NCBI GenBank assembly: GCA_022113835.1 | Contig: JAILWY010000009.1 | Span: forward strand, 1,463,501-1,527,500 | Direction: 5' to 3' | Source: Atopsyche davidsoni | Taxonomy: Eukaryota; Arthropoda; Insecta; Trichoptera; Hydrobiosidae | DNA: 64,000 nt | Shown here: one piece after another, positions 33,931 through 48,900 of the stretch | Position numbering within the stretch: the first letter of the stretch is position 1 | How the letters are laid out: the number at the start of each line of letters is the position of its first letter | Program-made: the position numbers and the translations under genes | Notes under the pieces: model-generated | The model's database searches: none | The model's input: only the letters and a program-made list of their open reading frames with translations | Told to the model about the DNA's origin: nothing

Positions 33931-36900
33931 CTAAAAATCACCAAATTGACATTATTTACAATTTCTCGATAATACACAATATACAATCAAACCCTTAACT
34001 CATTTCAAATCTATCATTAAAAAATCTTAAAAAATAATTGACATTAATTGGTTAACATGAATCGAAAACTATATATAGCATGTTGTACATAACCCATATT
34101 TATAAGTCGAACATCAACAAAAGCATTTTAAAATATCTTACCCAAGAAGAAATGTCTGAAAACATCTGTGTCATACAAAAAGCAGGCTCCTTTGGTCTGG
34201 CAGACAGAATCCCAAAGAAGGCATGCAGAGTCCACCACGACACCAAATATAATTGGACATGGAACGTTTCCAAAAAGCCCAATTGCAAATTGTATAATGC
34301 CCATTGCCAAGGCTTTATCTGAAAATAAAGGAGTGATTTGTAAGTTAAAAAGAAAAAACATCACTAAAACAATGAAACAGTATTCATGTTTGTTTTCGTT
34401 AATATTTGAAAGTGTTATTTGTTACCTTTAGGATCTGTACACCTCATGATGAGTAATATGGAGCCAACTTCTCCGGTGGCATGAGTAAACATAATAAATG
34501 AAAATATGCATATAAAAAGAACAAAGTTTGTGCAGTTGCCAGTGCAATATCCTCCAGTAGCAACTCCAAATGTTGACGTTTCATTGGTGTAATCACCATT
34601 GGGAGCTTTCCTAAAATCAGATTTTATACAAAATTAACTCACACCATCAAAATAAAAAAACATTGTTTTAATTTAAATACATTTAACCTATCTTACAAAA
34701 TACTTAAAATTGTCAAATACTACAGTAGAATTTTATTTATGTTGTTGTCTGATTGATCAAATTTTTCCGTGACCACTCAGATCAGAGGAAGTTGAGGCTC
34801 GAATCAAAGATTAGATTTTAAGTATCATTAAACACATGTTTACAGAAAGTACTTCTAAATAGTAAATTGAATATAATGATACTTTAACGTGTCTTTTTAT
34901 TTTGAGAAGCAATTGGTTTTGCCAGTCGTAATTGGCATTGATCTTGCCAACTGTGATTGTTGACAAAACCGGTCACTTCAATAAACAAAAAAGAAACAAT
35001 GTAGATTTATTACTAAAATAATATTAAATTTTGTTTGAATGATTACAGTTACATAAATAAAATAATTATAAGCTCTGGAGAATGTTTGAGAAGATTTACA
35101 ATTTGTTTAATAAATAAACACCCTCAATGTTAATTACTAATACTTGAGTTAGGATTGATTTATACGAACCATAAATTATGGGTGCTCTGATTTCTAGATT
35201 CAATACATTCACAATTGAAATATTCCATCTTCCCATTGTTAAATGATACATTGTGGCAACCAGCATGGCAGGCTGAAAAGTATGTCTTGCCGTCCTGAAA
35301 GATGATGTATGAATGTTAAAAATATATTACGGTAACACAATGTATTTTTGTACAATTATATGTTAAATTAAAATTTTCTTACTTGTCCACAAATTACGTT
35401 GAACTTATCCTTATCACAATGACACGAGGATTCACATACAGGCTTTGTGTAGAAAGGAGTGGTGTTATTTATTTTAAAATCAATCACAGAAGTACTCTGA
35501 GACAATGTCTGGCCGTTCACCCCCACGAGGTCGTCCATGGGACAACCCACAAAGATTAGAATCAGCATACCTGAAAATTTAAATTTATAAAATAAAATCG
35601 TGAATTTAACCAGAGAAAATGGTAAGGATAAAACCATTCATAATATAATATTATTTATTACCATACAATCATATTTTCATTTTTTCTAAATCTCGACTTA
35701 TGTTGTGCATAATTTTAAATTTGCAGAAAGTTTTGGTAACCAATCAGGTTTAAAACGAAATTCATCACCACATACATCTACCAAATTTGGATTGGGCCAG
35801 AGTCATCTAGGGAATATCTGCTAAGTCACCACTGCTTATATGCCTACTGCCTCAAATATATGTAGATTTACTGAATTTAAATTAATTAAATTTAATTTTT
35901 AAAACAATAAGCTCCATTGTTATTAAGGCTACTTGCATTACTTTCGAAAAATATAAACGGTCACTTAAACACCTAACATATTAATATGAAAAAAAAAATT
36001 AAATACTAAAAGTGATTTTCCAATAATGTAAAAATGCTTGTGAAATGAAAACTATAAAAATATAGCAAAGGTTTCATTGTATTCATTTCCAAAAGAAGAT
36101 GTTTTATGAAAAAATTAAGGTTGGCTATCTAGATCTTGGCAGTACCAATAAAAGCAATGACTTAATCTGTGATCAGGTAATGATCGGTTTAAGTATAACT
36201 ACAATACCAATTTGCGGAAAAATGATATGTACATCGTGCAAAAAATCAATGCCTTATTTATAGTGTTTCATAACTGTTTTGAAAGTAAAGTCATCAGTAA
36301 GATAAAGAAATACAATACCTAATGAGTATGCAAGAGCAGTCAATGCAATCCAACCAGCTACAAATCTAGCAGTGGGCACAAACTTCAAGATGACAGCACC
36401 GCTGAGGAGAATACCTATACCCATCACCAGGATGCCTCCGATACCTGAAACATATTAAGTAATTATTTTTAATCATTGTTATATCCACACAGACTATATT
36501 TTACAAAAACAAGATAATATTTGACAGCCTTACAAAAACTGGGCATCAGATGATTATAAATTGATTACAAATGTGTAAAATAATATGCTACAAGGATTGC
36601 AAGCCTTCTGGACTTCACGCAAGTCCCTGATTTTAACGACGAGCGTAGCTTTGACCAGACATCAGTGGCATCTGATTTCTTATCTCCTCAGGGACATGTT
36701 GGATTTACAAACCTGATATGAGGTTGGCATCATGAGAGGCCAATCTAAACTGGGATTCCAGATACTTGGGCAGGAAGGTGTAAAGCCCGGCTACTGGTAA
36801 CAAGTGCAGCACGGAACTTGCTGTGCGCAGCATGAGGATGTCATTGCTGAGCTGCCGCTTCAGGGCCTTCGGGAAGTCTGAAACCACATGAAGTTTTTGT

Positions 36901-39900
36901 TTTAATAAATACTTAAATTACAAAGTTGTGTTCGTAGGTTTTGGCTGTTGTTGTTATGAGATGATCCGGTTTCTTGAGTGTTTTGCTGTGTATTATTTGC
37001 AGTGTTTTGGTCTCCGTGCTGGGACTATCATCAGGAATTTTGTATTTGATAAATCCCTGAAGATTGTCCCAGTACAGAGACCAAAACATCAGAGTAATAG
37101 ACACCTCAAGCAGCAAAATATTTATCCATTAATATTGAAGAGGGAAATGACTTACCTTTGAGGTGAGGTTTTTGCGGAGCCTCTTGCTTCTTAAGGGGTG
37201 GTTCTTTGATGAAAGCCTTGGAGCCAGGCAGCTGCGGCGGGAAACAGAACATGGCCAAACTCATGAGCGAGAGGGACCCGGCTACCAACACTAGTCCTGA
37301 AAAAAAAAGGAGATCATTATTACCACAAGTGTCTTTGTATATTTGTGAGCACACTAATTACTTTTTTTTATCACATTATTATGAAATTATTTCATTGAAA
37401 AATAAAATGAAGAATTTTTAGAATAAAAAGTGCTTATCAAAAATATACTCTATTTTCCTGATGATGGCAATAATGTAAACGTTAGAAAAGTATAAACTGA
37501 TGCGGATTACAGAATTTCTTCATCATGCGCGAGATGTTTATTAAAACAATTATTCCAAACCTTTTCGCACTTCAGCCAATTAACAATGTTTGAGTTCACG
37601 CTCACAAGAACAAAGATCATCTTTCTAAAATGGCGGTTGAATTCCGTTACGCGCTTTTAAAATATCACGTAAGAAAAATTTTAATTCTCGGCTAATATTT
37701 TTTTTATCATTCTCCAAAGCGAGTTGTTATTAAAAATTTACCTGTCTCGATTTTTATTATTTTTTTTAGTAAACATTTTTTAGAGGCGACATCGCTTTTT
37801 ATAAATATACATTTTCATAACTGTCACACTAAAATATCAAATTAAAATATTTCCGCCCGAGACTTGAATTTAAATTAAAAACATTTCACGCGTGTCTCCT
37901 CCGGTGCAGCGCGTGCAGCACTCGGCCGAGGTGAAGGAACCCATTTATAGGCCAGAATCTGCCACCTTCTAGCATAGTAAGCAAATATTTTCAGAGCCTT
38001 TTTGTGTTTCTCAGAAGTCTGGAATGCTGAGGACATCGGCACTTTATAACTCCATAACCGCCAAATCCAACAAAAACAGTGGCGTGCGATTTTTTTTTAA
38101 TTAATATCAAATTAAGTTTGATTACAGAATACATGTACATAAATAAACCACACTACATGTAATATAAGTAAAAAAAACCTAAAAAATCAAATCATGCCGA
38201 TTACGTCAGTTCGGGACTCTTCGGTCAAGAGTTTTGACTATGCTAACCTATGAGCCAAGTAGCCGACCAATTCCGCGAGAATATATTGCGTGTCAAAAAT
38301 AGTTTGCGTTTTATTATTATGTAAATTACGGTACTTACGAGTGACGCACATATTTTTAAGTAAATTATTGATTACTTTTTTTTTATACATATTTTTCAAG
38401 TAAGTTGGCCGTAAATCTTGACGAAAATACAAGGAACAGTTGCAATCGTATATTTTAAAATTAATATTGTAATGAATATATATTACTACACTCTTTAAAA
38501 AAAAATTGTACATTACTGCTGGATGCGTAATTCAATAAAAAAAGAACATTCATGCATTCATCATATACATTTCTTCAATTGTGTGTGATTTGATAAATAA
38601 ATTTAAAATGTTAATTATATTCTGTTTTTCATTGTTTGGTTTAAATGAGGGATGACCTATAAAAAAATCTAAGTTTTATAATTTTCGTGTGACATATTCA
38701 ATCACTGTTCAATCCAATCAGTCTTTCCAAATTTGGAAAGTAATATCATGTAATAAAGGTCGTTTAGTAAAATTCAAATAACGTATCAGTCATCTTATCA
38801 ACAACTATTTATGATGATCTTTCAGAAACCGTACAACACTGACTATCGATAGATGTTTTGGAGTTAGTCAAAAACTGCATATTTTTTTTATAACTCAGTT
38901 ATGAAACAAATGAGATAATAAACACTGCCATGTGTGAGCAGCGCGCCACTGGGCATGCATCAGATGCGGGTCTACCTGTGCCCGGGATTCCCAAGGCGTC
39001 TCCGGTCGTTAGCATCAATTATGATATCTGCTGGCCGCCTGCCCCGAAGAGGCCCTGCCAAAAAGAGGTTAGGAGCCGCTGGAGGAGCTGGCTCGCAGGG
39101 GAACGCCACTTCCTCTGCGAAACGCGTCACTCCGTCCTTTCTCCGGCGGCGAGGATCAACGCACTCTCGGCTGCGCGGATGACTTTTAAATAGTTTGTAA
39201 TGAAAATTAAACGATCAATTGACTGTTTAAATACCCCTCATTGATGACTACAGCATCGTGAGAAATTCGACTTGATGAAGCGCGGCTGATGAGCGACAGT
39301 GCTAGGTCTATCGAGACATCTGTTTGGTGTAAGAATTCGTTTGATTACACCAATTGCTAGCGACGGGAAGATGAAGAAAGTTCCGAAACACACTATCAAC
39401 TAATTTTGATTGATGCGTACGTTTGCAATGTGTTTGATTCTCGTATATCATATCTATATCTAACCGAACCTGATGATTAAATCGATTTTAACTGTATTCG
39501 TAGGTCTTGGCAGCTGATTTTAATATTCTTTTATCTCGTATTTAATTTTTGGCGTTTCCAGTACCGTTGCTGGTTGAGTTAAAAATCTTACGTTCTAAAG
39601 ATACTAAGAAGTAAACATGTCCTAGATGAGAAAGTATATTGGATTTAAGAATCATTTGTCTACATCGGATATCGGAAGACACCCAAGAAATACAGATTCG
39701 GCTACCTAACCAGGCTTTCTCAAAATAAAGCAATTTGGTGGTGATGAGTCGGTGCCGGTGGGCCAGTTCGCAATTAGACTTGGCCGCGAGGACTACGGGC
39801 GTATCCGAAGAAAGCTGATTGATATTGATGGCGATGGACCACACGGGGGGGACGCGGTTCCGCCAGCGGCGAATTTCAGCCTCTCGTGTTCTACTACTCT

Positions 39901-42900
39901 TACTACATATACGTACATATTTATTTAAATTCAGTTTAAAACAACAAATCGGAGAGACAGAGCCTGAGATGAAGGAAGCCTGTCGGCAGGAAATAAGCAT
40001 CCTAATCTGAGGGTTTTCCCCTTTGAGGCAAGCCATCCAATGGCCGGCCATCTTATGGTCACTGTGCTGTCCTCCCTACATCTTCTATCACTTTTATCGC
40101 CCTCCACCGCTCCCCATACTACAGTCCAACTAACCCAGCTTGATTTCAATGCCAATGATTTGGTTTGGTTGATTTCAATGCACAGTAAATTTATAATTTA
40201 TCCGACAGCCCTGTATAGCTTAACATTACTTAAAACCAAATATTATTATTTAATATTTATTAAATCCGCAATTTTACCTAGCTTTTTTTTTCTAGATTCT
40301 GTAACTTGTAAGCGTTCAAATTCAAATACAGTTTTTCGGCTTTTAGGACATATAAATATTTTACAATTATAATTACCTAAAAAAAACTGTATACATAACA
40401 GACCAATGGAAAATATATAAAATAGTATAAGAGCACAGTTCATATTTAAATGATTACTCATAAAATTGCTAGAAATCGACGTATCAAAGCTTTTATTAAA
40501 GCGGTAATAAGAAAGATAATAGATTTCATGTAAACAATTTATACTCAGGGGTCGAAGGCAATATTATTTAAACTTATTATTAAACGGCTATGAGGTTAGG
40601 ATAATCAACCACACTTGCGAGTAGATATTCAAAAAACGATCGTTAACTTCCAGTCAATCGGCAATTCGTTTTAATTGTGTTTTCCATGAAGTGTGGACTT
40701 ATTGTCAAGCATATAAACGAATTTGACGAATACCGCGACTGTAATACATGGCGGAATCATAATTTCTACTACAGCAGTAACCGAACCGATAATAAGCCAT
40801 ACATGGCAGCTCCGAATAGACTTTCGTTTTCACACGCAGTCTGCCGGGCTGGCTGCCTTCACACACGACTGGTTGTCTTCATTGTTCGATTGCATCATGC
40901 CGCACTCATTATTACACCCGCACTCGTTGGTGGTTGCGAGCTAGAACCGGCCACCATATAAGCCACCAGGGTATACCCGAGTCTGCAGACAACTTGCACT
41001 CGCCTTGTTGGCTTCTGTTTACCTTAATTGTATTACTTACTTGCTTAGTTGTATAATAATTCACATCGCACTTATTATCACACTCACACTCGGTGGTGGC
41101 CGCGAGCTATAACCAGCCACCATTTAAGTCACCAGGGTATACCCGAGTCTGGCAAACAACTGGCACTCGGCTGGTTGCTTTCTAGTCACTTAAATACAAA
41201 TATAACATTGCCTCCACTTGCCAATTTGAATCAATTCTGAATCAAAAACATATATGCTATATGTCAGATATCGATAAATTTGTGGTCATTCTAGTAAAAT
41301 AAACACGATGTCTGTGCTGGGTGCTGTCATGCTCCGATATGTCAACACTGTGGCGTCACGATCTCGCAAGGCACTTTCTCACGAATAGCAGTGATTTTTG
41401 AAACTATACACAAAAAGCTTAATGTTTGTGTGCCAGGGTAATTATGAATTCAATGGATTTTGAATACCAGTTGAAAGGTCTGTAACACATTTGAAAACAT
41501 CTTGTTCATTCAAAGATTGGGGTTATATTGAATTCGCATACATATTTAGATATATTTCCGCAGGTGTGTTCGTCTACGTCTTCGCTGTCATTATTCACCT
41601 GATTTCTTTACACAACATACGTAAACACGTATCAAGAAGATAATCTGGATATGGCCTAGCCTGCGTGTGACAGGTTTTATTCACCGCGTTTATGTTTGGC
41701 AGGTAGCATTTACTAGGCTGGTATCACACGAGCCTATTATTTAGCGAGTCACCTGCATGCCCGGTTGCACTCACGCGGTCAACCCGTGGTCATGGGCAGG
41801 GGCAAGGCACGGGGCACCCGAGACCCCAGGCAAACGCACATTTGCGGAGCGTTGAACCCGAACCCAACCAACCCGGGATTATTTGAATCTTTAACACTTG
41901 CCCGCGGAGCCATCCATGTACTCAGCTAATTTTATTAATTACTAACTAAAATAAAATCTTACCATTCGAAATTCTCATCTGATTCAATATTCTATTACTC
42001 ATATCATTTTTTGCTTGAGGCTATCAGGTTATCGTAGCGAATGGAGAAATAAAGTAAAAATATTATACAATATATAAAATGTAGGAAAAGAGACAGAAAT
42101 CATATGATGATTATTTGAGATATGTATACTAAATGTTATCAACTATTTATACATGAACTTATAAATAGTAGCGAAACGGTTAATTCATTATCACTTTACT
42201 GAGATGATACATGAGTCTATTCTTCAATTTTACAATAGTAATTCAGTAACAATAAAAACAGCTATAAAACTGTTTTAACGCATTGTCATTTTGATGTAAT
42301 GTTAAAACAGTAATTTATGATTACTTTGCCAAAAAGATACGTGAGCTCAGTTGTTAATCTTTAACATTAATTTTATTAATAATTAAAAAAATCAGGATAT
42401 TCCCAAAATCTATTAAACTCGTGGTTACCCTAGAAAACGAAAATTAATCTCCTTTAATTTAGTTTCAACAATCGCTGCCGCGATTGCCGGATAGTGCCTT
42501 GCGAAAAATGAAATTACGACCACAAAAATATTCAATTTTGGGGTGAAGCGTGTATTATTTGCAAAAATGTGCAAAAACACTTTTTACGTTTTTTTTTGTT
42601 TGTAATATAACAAATGCCTGTAAAAAATTTAGAACCACCCTATGTAGAGCGTTTCCAGCGCCCGTTTACGACAAATTAATCCGCAGTAAGAGATTCCTGA
42701 AGATTTTGAGAGGCCATCTCGAATAGAAATTTTCTCGGAGCATCCGGGGTCCTCAAATTTTTTAAAGTATTTTTCTCGTTAATCAATAATCGATCTCGTA
42801 AATCTCGGTGAATCAATTTCTAAGTATTGATAAACATTGAGTTGATTCGGTTTGTCGGGTGTTGCGCTGCTTGAGGATTTCATTCCTCCGACGCTTCGGC

Positions 42901-45900
42901 CTCCGCGCGGGGGCTGGCTTCAAAGATGTTGTTTGTATTGAGCGCACCACTCCGAGATGCACACAGTTGGTACCCGGTGGAGTCGGCAACCACGCGGTCC
43001 TTAACCTTAGCCCGTCGCCTCTGTCGATGTTGTCAGGGAGCTTGAGAATTTCTATCGCCTCCCCGACAAGACGAGCGCGTTGCCTTTGGTTGGGGCGAGA
43101 ACCTCGAATTGAAACGAGAAAGCATTGCGACACCCTAATCAACCCATAGCAACGACTACCAAAAACTATTAAACTATTACTAATTCATTTTTCAATTCAT
43201 TAAAAAAATATTTTAAAGAAAAAAATGGGTACACGCAAGAAATGCACAAAGCTTACAAGTCAGTAGCTCTTAAATTGAAAAACGCTGTCATAAGATGTTA
43301 CATAAAAACTGTGACATTAATTTTATGAGTGCTACCCGTTTCTACACAGGTGCAGCGACCCCCATGACTCTAAAAAAAACAACATATTGCTTTTAGTGAT
43401 GGCGGCCAAGGGTGACCCACCGTGAAAAATTAATACAATATGCGAATGGTTTAACGACAATAATTCTCGAATTTTATTTTTCGCATAGAAAGTGCGAATT
43501 TTATTTTCGACAATAGTACCCAATTCAACTACTTTAGTACTACATTTTTTTGTGTGCGAAACTGACGTACCTAATGTTTGCTCATTCAGTTACATAACCT
43601 CAAAAGTACAATCAAAAACAGGACCGCAACAGCAAAGGGGCGTTATTAACCAATTATCTAAAAATGAATTGTATCCTTAATAGACTTGTATATATGAAAA
43701 TGCGAATTTATTAAATATTTAATAATAATTATTGATAGAAGCACTGTATTGGAGGTTTACGAGTTTAATCGACGAGAGTTCCAGCGACTGCATTGTTCTA
43801 TTTCGACATAAAGCTTTAAATTATCACCTAATGAGAAAACAAAACACGTCACATGTGCAACGGAACACGCTACGCGACGCGCCCAGGGATGGCAGCAAAA
43901 TTATTTTAAGACCAATTAAAAACCTAAGCTATACAACAAACATTTTCGATTTTTTTCGTGTGAGAATGATTATAACCTCGTAGCCTTTAGGCTATTCATA
44001 TTAGTTTAAATTTATTAATTTCAAGTATAAATGAATTAAGTTTGTTAGCTCTACTACTAAAAAGTTACTATGCTAGCTATGCGAGTCTTGAATATCTGCA
44101 TAGTTATTCGTTTACGTTTACAGGAACGCGAATTCAGTAATAGTTTAAAAACACACGTGTGCTCTGGCCGCTCGCTTCGTACAGACTGAGACTGGAGCGG
44201 CAGATGTTTGTTGCTTATCATAAACATACAAGTATACAGGCGTCCGTCACATTCAGTAGCTAACGCGATTCTAATGTAATTTATATCGATTTACCACTGG
44301 CCGAGTTTCGGTCGGCGGTATCTACGCAGCGGAGTTGAATGACACCGGTGAAAATTCACAAGAATTCCCACGTGATTCTGGCAGTGCAATGCCTGGCGCA
44401 CATTGGCACGTGTCGCCTTGCGGAATAACTGCATTGCTCCGCCTGGAGGCGGCGGACAGGTAAAGTCGGTATCATTGTAGCACTGTGGATTATGTAAAGT
44501 CGGCTGCAACGCAATCGTGCTCCTACTCAGATATTACCTGCAGTTCTGCGTTTCCTTATATTCTAGATCACTTCAAAATGGTAACAGATACGACAATGAA
44601 ATTTACATTTGCATTGGCATGCGATATCAATACAAATCGTCTTCGACTAAATGGGCAAGAGCCTTATAGCATAAATTTGGGATTCACTTGTCACGACCTT
44701 TTGATCACGGGTATATGGTCTGTGATGTGATGTGATTTTAGACTCCTTGCTCTCGGATTTGAGCTGATATCTCCCGGTTGTGAAACGAAGATAATAATTA
44801 CGAGGAAGGTTCAGTGTCCTTATTAGATAAGCCCTTGCCATGATTCCGCGCCGCCGCCCCAGTGAGATAGAGCGCTTGCGTCAGGCCCGCGCCGTTGCAT
44901 AATGCAGAGTGCACTCACTAATCAGCCGGCGGTTCGGGCGATGCATCAGACTTCGACAAATAGGGCATTGGGTGATCTGCTCTCCTCGCGTGTCTCTTCA
45001 ATTGGGGTCCATTTGTGGATCGATGCGTTCCCGTTCTTTTGACCGGGTCAGAAATGAACTGCGGTTCAAGGCACCAGTTAATCAGAGTTGGGCCCTCCGC
45101 GCAGCATTCCGATCATACTCAACAGTTAACTACAGCGAAACAATTTTACTTAATTAAAATAATAAAAAAAACGCGTGGTTATCGTCTCGTTGCAACGTCG
45201 CCTGTAACGCAAATGATATTGGCATTTTTTTTCATAATTCAACGCTGCTATGTCCTTAGTAATATGCTTTTTTATTCTCCAGTATAAATACTGGCACCTA
45301 CATCGTAGCATTCAAGATTCTTCCAAATAATGCCATCAATTTGATTGATTAAACGTATAGTAAAAATAAAATGTTTCTTAATTTTTAATTTGTCAAAATA
45401 ACTTACGACTTTGTAAGTAATAATAATTTTTGACTTTCTGACGTATTACGCAAACGCTCGTCACCTAATTTCTGCGCGACTGCGCCGGCAAACAATGGCT
45501 CGCTGTGTGAAGAATAATCCTACATCATCTGTGGGTTATGGCACGCAAAAACCAGGTGTTATGCATGCAGCTCTGCAAAAAACAGCTGACTGGTTTCGAG
45601 CAAGAGGATCGGTAAAAAAGTAATTCGGTCTGTCGGATGTCTAGCCGCATAATCAGTACTGGAAGACTAGAAATACGTATTATTATACGTGAATTATTTA
45701 TATGTGGATTTTTCTTGTTTTTTTTTGTTCAAAGCTTTTTTTGTGATCATATTACAACTTACAATATTTCCAATTCGAAAGAGATTTATATTATTCGCTA
45801 GGCTGTATGAAGAAGAGAAAAAAAACCTTGATTATTAGGTATAAATAAAAGCAAATCTTTCAAAATAAACACATATATAATAGATGTTACTAGAATCTCT

Positions 45901-48900
45901 AATATTTTACGTAAAAGTTGACATTGAATGTGTTCGTAGGATTTGGCAGCCGTTGTCATTATGCTCCGTGAATTTCTTATCCAGGACAATCTTCAGCGAT
46001 ATTTCCAGTACCGGGAACGAAACGTCAGAAGACAAACCATTAAGCAGCATATTACCCAAGAAACTCCAAGATTATCTTTAATAAACATTGTAAACAAGCG
46101 ACACTTTTGCGTTTTTTTTTGTCGCAAACACTATATTCATTTTTAATTGCAGCGTACTTCTACGTAAATGGCTTGCTCCTCTTGTTCAAATTCAAAGGCA
46201 GGCGACAGGAAATTACATGTTTATGGATGATGGTCTTATATCTAAAACTGCATGGTTTACATTGGTCTACAATCGAATACCCCAAAACCTGCTTCTAAAA
46301 GATTTTTTCATGAAAGGCATCCAAAAGTACGATTTCAGGATTTCAGGTCGTAATTATTAGAGGTTTCTAGAGGTTTTTTTTTGTTATATGAGATGGTTTA
46401 AGATATGATGATGTAGCAAGTAGCGTAATGCTGCTCAGTCTCAAGTGAGGCGCGTGTTTTCCAGTGGCAGAGACAGCGTCTCGAATCGATCTGCCCGGGC
46501 GGCGGCGTCCTCTACCAAAGTCACCGTCTGGCTCCGCGAATACTACGCCAAATTAATCGAACTTCGAATTTTATTAGTATGAACCCAATAAACGAAAATA
46601 AATTCATATACGCAGATCTACACTGTAATTGGTTTGGTAAATGCTTCAATGGCGCAGGTGCATCGATTCTACGCCAGTGAATAACGGTTGATATTCTCGT
46701 CAACGGGAGGCGAACGGAATTAGTCATCGATAGAAAGAAGGCGCGGACTCGAATTCCAGCAGCGATTCGTTGAAAATAGAGGGATTTTGCTCTGTATCAT
46801 TCTTTCTATGTTCTGAGCCAACAATTCAGTATGGCGAGAACCCATCGCAAGCACACATTGAAGTGTTTACTCTTGATATTCGTTCTTATCTTATAGTTAT
46901 AACACCAAAGAAGTACCAACCTAAAACCTTTTTATTGTTAAATTAATCTATATACGGTTAAATATTTGGCATACTAGTAGCACACATAGAAGAGCTGTCA
47001 TAAGCCTGGAAATATATAAAATCAGTATTCAATGCAGTTTTCTGTTAAGAAAATGGATAATTTTCATGAAAAACTTTCTTATTGACACGGAAATAATAGT
47101 TTACATAAATTGCTAGAATGCCATTGAAATTACATATGTATAAATCTAGCGTGTAATTCATAAATTATACACACATAAATACACACACATATACACACAC
47201 ACACATACGTATGTGTGTGTGTGTGTGTAAGCAGTCGAAATTAATTCGGCAGTACTCGCTGCCCCGCACTTGTCCAAAGCGCGATTCCGCAGTGCTAGGC
47301 GAATTCCATTTTTTTTTACACCTTTGTCTAAAAAAAACGCGTCTCTCATGAACGGGAAGTGGTTCCGAGAAGGACGAATCGCGTGGGGATATATTATCAT
47401 ATCAGATGCGTGTCATGCTGCTGTACAGTGTTTGATGCCGAAACCACACATTTTAAATACCAAGAAAGCCGATATTAACATTCTTCGGTCACGATATGCA
47501 TATAGAAAATATTGATTGGTTTTTACAGTTTTATTTATATTATAATGTGCCCAAGTTCGGGTAAGGTCAGCGGAGATAAAAATTACATGTTATGAATTTT
47601 AGGTTATTTTTTTTTTAAATTCTGCAATAAAGGTCATAAGATAATGAATAATCAAATGATTTGAATAGTAGTTAGTATTTATTTTAGTGATTTTCAACAG
47701 CTTCAAAAAAATATATACACAACGCAGACACATGTTGGTTTTATTTTGTCTGTATTTTCATATAATATAGATTAATATTAAATGAACACGAAAAGAAGTT
47801 TTGAAAAATTCTCGCATCTAAAATAATATTCAAAATTGTACACGTATTATCTTTCAAATCTTAGTAATCATCAAGGAATTGTATAAATGATATATTTTGA
47901 GTATCGTATTGTTATTATAGTAAATATGTTATTTTCGTAAAATTTTTTTTTACATAATCTTCTAACAAAAGCATCGCCAAAGCACGTATCCGAAGCACGT
48001 CCATTTATGTTTATAATAACCCGAGATGCAATACACATTGTTGTACATCGCACATTGTGCTCATGCTGTTAGAAACGCACGAAGGATCATGATGAATATG
48101 ATTTGACGATTCCAAAATGAAATCAATGTTTTCGTGTAATGTGCACGGGGTCCGTTTGGGTTCAGATCATATTTGTTGTAGTCTTTATGGATGCAGATGT
48201 GAGGATTAGAATGCCCGAGGACGTCACTCGGCGGCGGCTGGTGTGCTCGGTGCGTGGCGTGTTACCGCATCGTCTCGCGTGGTCGGAATACCAAGTGGTC
48301 GGAGACGCTCCCGAGGAGGTGCCCCCCTGCCCGCCCCATGCCCGCCCCCTGCCCGCCCCTGCCCGTCCCCTGCCCGTCCCCTGCCGCGCCCCTGCCGCGC
48401 CCCCGGCATCGCGGGCTCCTGACCGCAACCGGCACGGCCGCGGAATATCTTACCAGCTCGCCAGTAGTGATGGCTGCTTTGAATATCACTCAAACCGCGT
48501 CTGTTAAAACCACTTGTAGGCAAGGTCTATGGGAGCCGTGGTTTATTGACATCATAACTCGTCATATCCACTTTGATAATATGCCATACGTAAAAGTGAG
48601 AAAATCGTATATATGCAGACCGCGATATCATTATCTGCGTAGATGCTATACGATAAAATAAAATATTTATATAAAAATCTAATAAATAAAAAAATCGTAA
48701 GAAGAAAAAAAACTTCAATGAAAGTAAAAGCGCTGCTTTCAAATATTAATAAACGAGCAAAAGCGAGGCGACAAACCATACCATTGGTAATTATTATTAT
48801 TTTCAAATATAAAGTGGAAAGAAACTCACCGACAATTAGCTAAAAAAAAAAGAAAAACCGACTACATTTTTCTCGCTGCCTAGAGAATACGAGTATCGTA

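Noticed and set aside
37448..37495. Hammerhead-ribozyme-like CTGATGA...GAAA segment
   Set aside because: The CTGATGA and GAAA boxes are present, but I could not form stem II between them by eye. Left as a check under the Penelope-like finding.
39542..40051. 169-codon minus-strand frame in intron 2
   Set aside because: It has no recognisable domain, no supporting splice or promoter context, and mixed composition. It may be repeat-derived, but I could not identify a family.
48139..48661. Several 88-135-codon frames on both strands around 48.3 kb
   Set aside because: They are created by a C-rich minisatellite and compositional bias.
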